A stretch of 9,815 bases of DNA from NCBI GenBank assembly GCA_031259875.1, contig JAIRKW010000057.1, forward strand, positions 1 through 9,815, given 5' to 3'. The notes below the pieces were generated by a model. That model had not been told where the DNA came from and made no database searches. It saw nothing but the letters and a program-made list of their open reading frames with translations. Positions 7,768-9,815 of the stretch are shown here, in pieces. The position numbers and the translations under genes are program-made. The DNA comes from Campylobacteraceae bacterium. Lineage in GTDB: Bacteria; Campylobacterota; Campylobacteria; Campylobacterales; Campylobacteraceae. Position 1 is the first letter of the stretch; each line of letters starts with the position of its first letter.

Positions 7768-8916
7768 TCAAGCTTTATCTTTTTTAAATGCCATAATAGC
7801 AGCATGAGCCGCAATGCCAACCGCAGTAACCGTCAAAAGAGCAACTCCAACTCTATCTGCAGTTGCATCTGCGCCTACCGAATAAAGAGTATTATAGAGT
7901 CTATCTCCAAGCGGTTCCTCAAAAGGTCCCATAGCATCCCAAAAATCAGGTTCAGAGCAGCCTATACAGCCATGACCTGCTTGAACAGGCCAAGATGTAT
8001 GCTGATTAAATCTTTCACGCGAGCAGTTATTGAACGTATACGGACCTTTACAGCCCACCTTATACAAACAGTAACCTTTTTTAGCTCCTTCATCGCCAAA
8101 CTGCTGTACAAATTCGCCCGCATCAAAATGTCCGCGTCTTTCACAAAGGTCGTGGATTCTGATACCATAAGCCCATTTTGGACGATTATATACATCCAAA
8201 GATGGAAGCGTGCCGAAAAATATGTAATGCAAAACATTTCCTATGATATTTTTCTCACTTGGAGGACAGCCTGGAACATTAATCACCGGTTTGTTTGTAA
8301 TTTTGCTAAGCGGTTTTGCATTTGTAGGATTTGGGTTGGCAGCTTGAATTCCGCCAAAACTTGAACAGGTACCTATCGCAAATATTGCCGCTGCGCTTGC
8401 TGCCGCGTCTCTTGCATGCTCTGCTCCTTTTTTGCCGTGAGGTCCTACAGTCAGATAAAACTCACTGCTTCCAGCGGGAATTCCGCCTTCGACCATAAGT
8501 ATATATCTGCCTTTATATTTTTCTATAGCCTCTTCAAGATTATGCTCGGCCTGCCAGCCTGATGCCGCCATTACGGTTTCGTGATATTCAAGCGATATAT
8601 AATCAAATATAAGGCTGTCTATCGTTGGCGCATCTGTTCTTAACAAACTTTCACTGCAACCAGTACACTCCGCCATATGAAGCCAAATAACAGGCAATCT
8701 GTCAACAAGTTCGGCAGCTTGAGCCATAAGCGGCGTGAATGTCGATGGCAGTGACAACATAGCTGTCATACCAGCAGCCCACTTCATAAAGTCACGCCTG
8801 CTGATGCCGCTCTCTTCCAAAAGTGCGTCTATCGGTTTCTCTTCTTTTATTCTTGGAAATTTAGCCAAAGTCTTAAGCCTCTGGGCTATCTTATCATAGA
8901 GTTCTTGATGCTCCAT
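7768..8916 (-). CDS. hydA: [NiFe]-hydrogenase small subunit HydA
   Basis: The 382-residue small subunit carries the iron-sulfur relay. Residues 39-45 hold the Tat motif SRRDFMK, followed by a hydrophobic stretch and a likely cleavage site after MAQA near 67; the 38 residues before the motif are long for a Tat n-region. The proximal [4Fe-4S] ligands are C84, C87, C184 and C217. The distal cluster uses H255, C258, C283 and C289. The medial [3Fe-4S] cluster uses C298, C317 and C320. Position 86 in CTGC is Gly and position 154 is Tyr, where oxygen-tolerant enzymes have extra cysteines, so this looks like the standard oxygen-sensitive type. A C-terminal helix (about 354-376) anchors it to the membrane. 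It is the first gene of the block, with AGGAG 6 bases before the ATG. Confidence 0.98.
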   Translation of the reverse strand: MEHQELYDKIAQRLKTLAKFPRIKEEKPIDALLEESGISRRDFMKWAAGMTAMLSLPSTFTPLMAQAAELVDRLPVIWLHMAECTGCSESLLRTDAPTIDSLIFDYISLEYHETVMAASGWQAEHNLEEAIEKYKGRYILMVEGGIPAGSSEFYLTVGPHGKKGAEHARDAAASAAAIFAIGTCSSFGGIQAANPNPTNAKPLSKITNKPVINVPGCPPSEKNIIGNVLHYIFFGTLPSLDVYNRPKWAYGIRIHDLCERRGHFDAGEFVQQFGDEGAKKGYCLYKVGCKGPYTFNNCSRERFNQHTSWPVQAGHGCIGCSEPDFWDAMGPFEEPLGDRLYNTLYSVGADATADRVGVALLTVTAVGIAAHAAIMAFKKDKA

Positions 8917-8972
8917 TTACTACTCCTAATTTTTTGCTTTGAAAAGCTGGATTTGTAATATTTTTTTATCTT

Positions 8973-9000
8973 AATATATTATTCTTTTGCACATTATCAA
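8973..9000 (-). promoter_or_regulatory. Probable sigma-70 promoter of the hydA block
   Basis: On the minus strand TTGATA (8995-9000) is followed after 16 bp by TATATT (8973-8978), close to the -35 and -10 consensus. Transcription would begin near 8966, leaving a leader of about 50 bases before the hydA ATG. No other pair in the gap is as good, but the AT-rich background makes chance matches common. Confidence 0.5.
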
Positions 9001-9085
9001 AGGGTATTATTTTAACACTTATTGAGATATGGTATGTGTAAATATGCAACATTTAAACAAGATAAATTTTGTTTGACTAAGGAAA

Positions 9086-9113
9086 TTTTTAGTAAAAAAG
9101 AGTTTACTAAAAA
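9086..9113. repeat. Perfect 11-bp inverted repeat upstream of hydA
   Basis: TTTTTAGTAAA (9086-9096) and TTTACTAAAAA (9103-9113) are exact reverse complements around a 6-base loop AAAGAG. The core TTTAGTAAA occurs again at 9180-9188. The repeat lies about 130 bp upstream of the predicted hydA start of transcription, so it could be an upstream operator. It could also be a weak AT-rich terminator for the gene at 9202-9789, but the stem has only one G-C pair per arm. Confidence 0.55.
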
Positions 9114-9182
9114 AGTTTTAATTTTGTTACTTTATATGCGATAAAAGCCTATATTACGACTTTGATAGTTTTTATAAAATTT

Positions 9183-9200
9183 AGTAAAAATTATTTTACT
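9183..9200. repeat. 7-bp inverted repeat just after the HTH-like gene
   Basis: AGTAAAA (9183-9189) and TTTTACT (9194-9200) pair around ATTA, starting one base past the stop codon of the minus-strand gene at 9202. It shares the TTTAGTAAA core with the repeat at 9086-9113, and the two centres are 92 bp apart. It could form part of an operator array or a very weak terminator; the sequence does not decide. Confidence 0.4.
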
Positions 9201-9201
9201 T

Positions 9202-9789
9202 TTATGATAAAATTCCTGCATTTTTAAAAAAAATCGTAATATTTTTCAATGAAAACTCTTTATCATACATATACAACTCCTGCCAAGTTTTGCCTTTAAG
9301 CCCTTCACTGCAGTTTAAATTCTCATTATTAAAAAGTCTTAAATTAAAATTAAGCACAGCACGTATCAAAACATAATATTGAAAAACACTCAAACTATCT
9401 ATTAAAAGCATACTGTTCAAATATCCACTATTGGTATCTTCGCCGTCTTTCCAAATTCGTTTGGCAAATTCATGCTGAAACTCAACAGACTTTTTGGGAT
9501 AGAGCAAAAACTCTTTCAAAGCTTTTTTAAAATCCTGTTTTTTAGGTATGCTTTTTGTGCAAGTAAGGAAAAAATAAGCACATATCAAAAAAATATCTTC
9601 CGGAAGTATTGCCTTATCACGCAACTCTTTTTTTGTCTCTTCTTCAGCGTCAATCTGCTCTCTTAGATATTCAATATGCCTCGCGCGCCAATTTTTATCA
9701 TCGTTTTTTGGTTGCTTCTGCCACTCAATCAAAGTAGGTCTTGGGATATAAAATCGCTCGCAAAGAGGTTTGTAACTCACTCGCTTCAT
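9202..9789 (-). CDS. Unrecognised protein with HTH-like N-terminus
   Basis: I do not recognise this 195-residue protein as a named family. Residues 6-24 (YKPLCERFYIPRPTLIEWQ) look like a helix-turn-helix in which a recognition helix follows IPRPT, as in small regulators of phage or MerR-like kind. Residues 35-60 are strongly charged and probably helical (ARHIEYLREQIDAEEETKKELRDK). The remainder, to 195, is mixed helical with an aromatic stretch (IFLICAYFFLTC, 66-77) too polar at its edges to claim as a membrane segment. No signal peptide is seen. AGGA stands about 8 bases before the ATG, and the start is only 26 bases from the window edge. It reads in the same direction as hydA but 285 bp away, so a regulatory link to the hydrogenase is possible but unproven. 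Confidence 0.7.
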   Translation of the reverse strand: MKRVSYKPLCERFYIPRPTLIEWQKQPKNDDKNWRARHIEYLREQIDAEEETKKELRDKAILPEDIFLICAYFFLTCTKSIPKKQDFKKALKEFLLYPKKSVEFQHEFAKRIWKDGEDTNSGYLNSMLLIDSLSVFQYYVLIRAVLNFNLRLFNNENLNCSEGLKGKTWQELYMYDKEFSLKNITIFFKNAGILS

Positions 9790-9815
9790 AGGCTGATTCC
9801 TAAAATTTAATATTA

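Larger units (their letters stand above)
8917..9201. other. Intergenic region upstream of hydA
   Basis: These 285 bp separate the unrecognised HTH-like gene from hydA. They hold a probable sigma-70 promoter near hydA and two inverted repeats sharing TTTAGTAAA, annotated separately. No open frame with a start and ribosome site was found. The region is very AT-rich. No sigma-54 type GG-N10-GC element was seen facing hydA. Confidence 0.7.

Noticed and set aside
7962..8237. Minus-strand open frame of 91 codons inside hydA
   Set aside because: It is an alternate frame within HydA between cluster-binding motifs, with no homology or ribosome site to support it.
7720..8364. Plus-strand open frame of 214 codons opposite hydA
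   Set aside because: It lies antisense to the unmistakable HydA coding sequence, and its Ser/Cys/Arg-rich composition is that of a shadow frame.
8937..9060. FNR/Crp-like or sigma-54 site before hydA
   Set aside because: No TTGAT-N4-ATCAA or TTAAC-N4-GTTAA palindrome and no GG-N10-GC pair were found facing hydA.

Overview
The window carries one intact block of [NiFe]-hydrogenase genes, all on the minus strand, so they read right to left. The AT-rich sequence, the HydA/HydB/HydC protein types and the gene order hydA-hydB-hydC-hydD-hydE-hypF-nikR point to a Campylobacterota (Epsilonproteobacteria) chromosome. A free-living sulfur oxidiser of the Sulfurimonas/Sulfuricurvum kind would fit, but the genus cannot be fixed from sequence alone.

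Layout from left to right. Bases 1-439 are non-coding and hold several copies of an ATTCCC/GGGAAT palindromic repeat, two of which bound a MITE-like interval. Bases 440-853 are nikR, a nickel-responsive repressor. Bases 854-910 are a short spacer rich in GTATG repeats with a 14-bp palindrome. Bases 911-3124 are hypF (cyanide-ligand synthesis), 3121-4770 hydE, 4767-5312 hydD (endopeptidase), 5322-6008 hydC (cytochrome b), 6023-7747 hydB (large subunit) and 7768-8916 hydA (small subunit). Bases 8917-9201 are a spacer with the likely hydA promoter and a set of TTTAGTAAA inverted repeats. Bases 9202-9789 encode an unrecognised protein with a helix-turn-helix-like N-terminus.

How the genes work together. 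HydA and HydB form a periplasmic uptake hydrogenase exported by the Tat route. HydC anchors it in the membrane and passes electrons to quinone. HypF helps make the CN ligands of the active-site iron. HydD trims the 21-residue tail of HydB after nickel insertion. NikR probably ties expression or nickel uptake to nickel supply. Short gaps and two 4-bp stop/start overlaps (hydD/hydE and hydE/hypF) argue for one transcript and translational coupling.

The most interesting observation is that HydE appears to be a shortened, catalytically dead paralogue of HypF, its downstream neighbour. Similarity can be followed by eye through the acylphosphatase-like, YrdC-like and carbamoyltransferase-like parts, while most of the catalytic and zinc-binding residues are missing. 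Other points worth a second look are the repeats upstream of hydA, the nikR leader and the MITE-like element.
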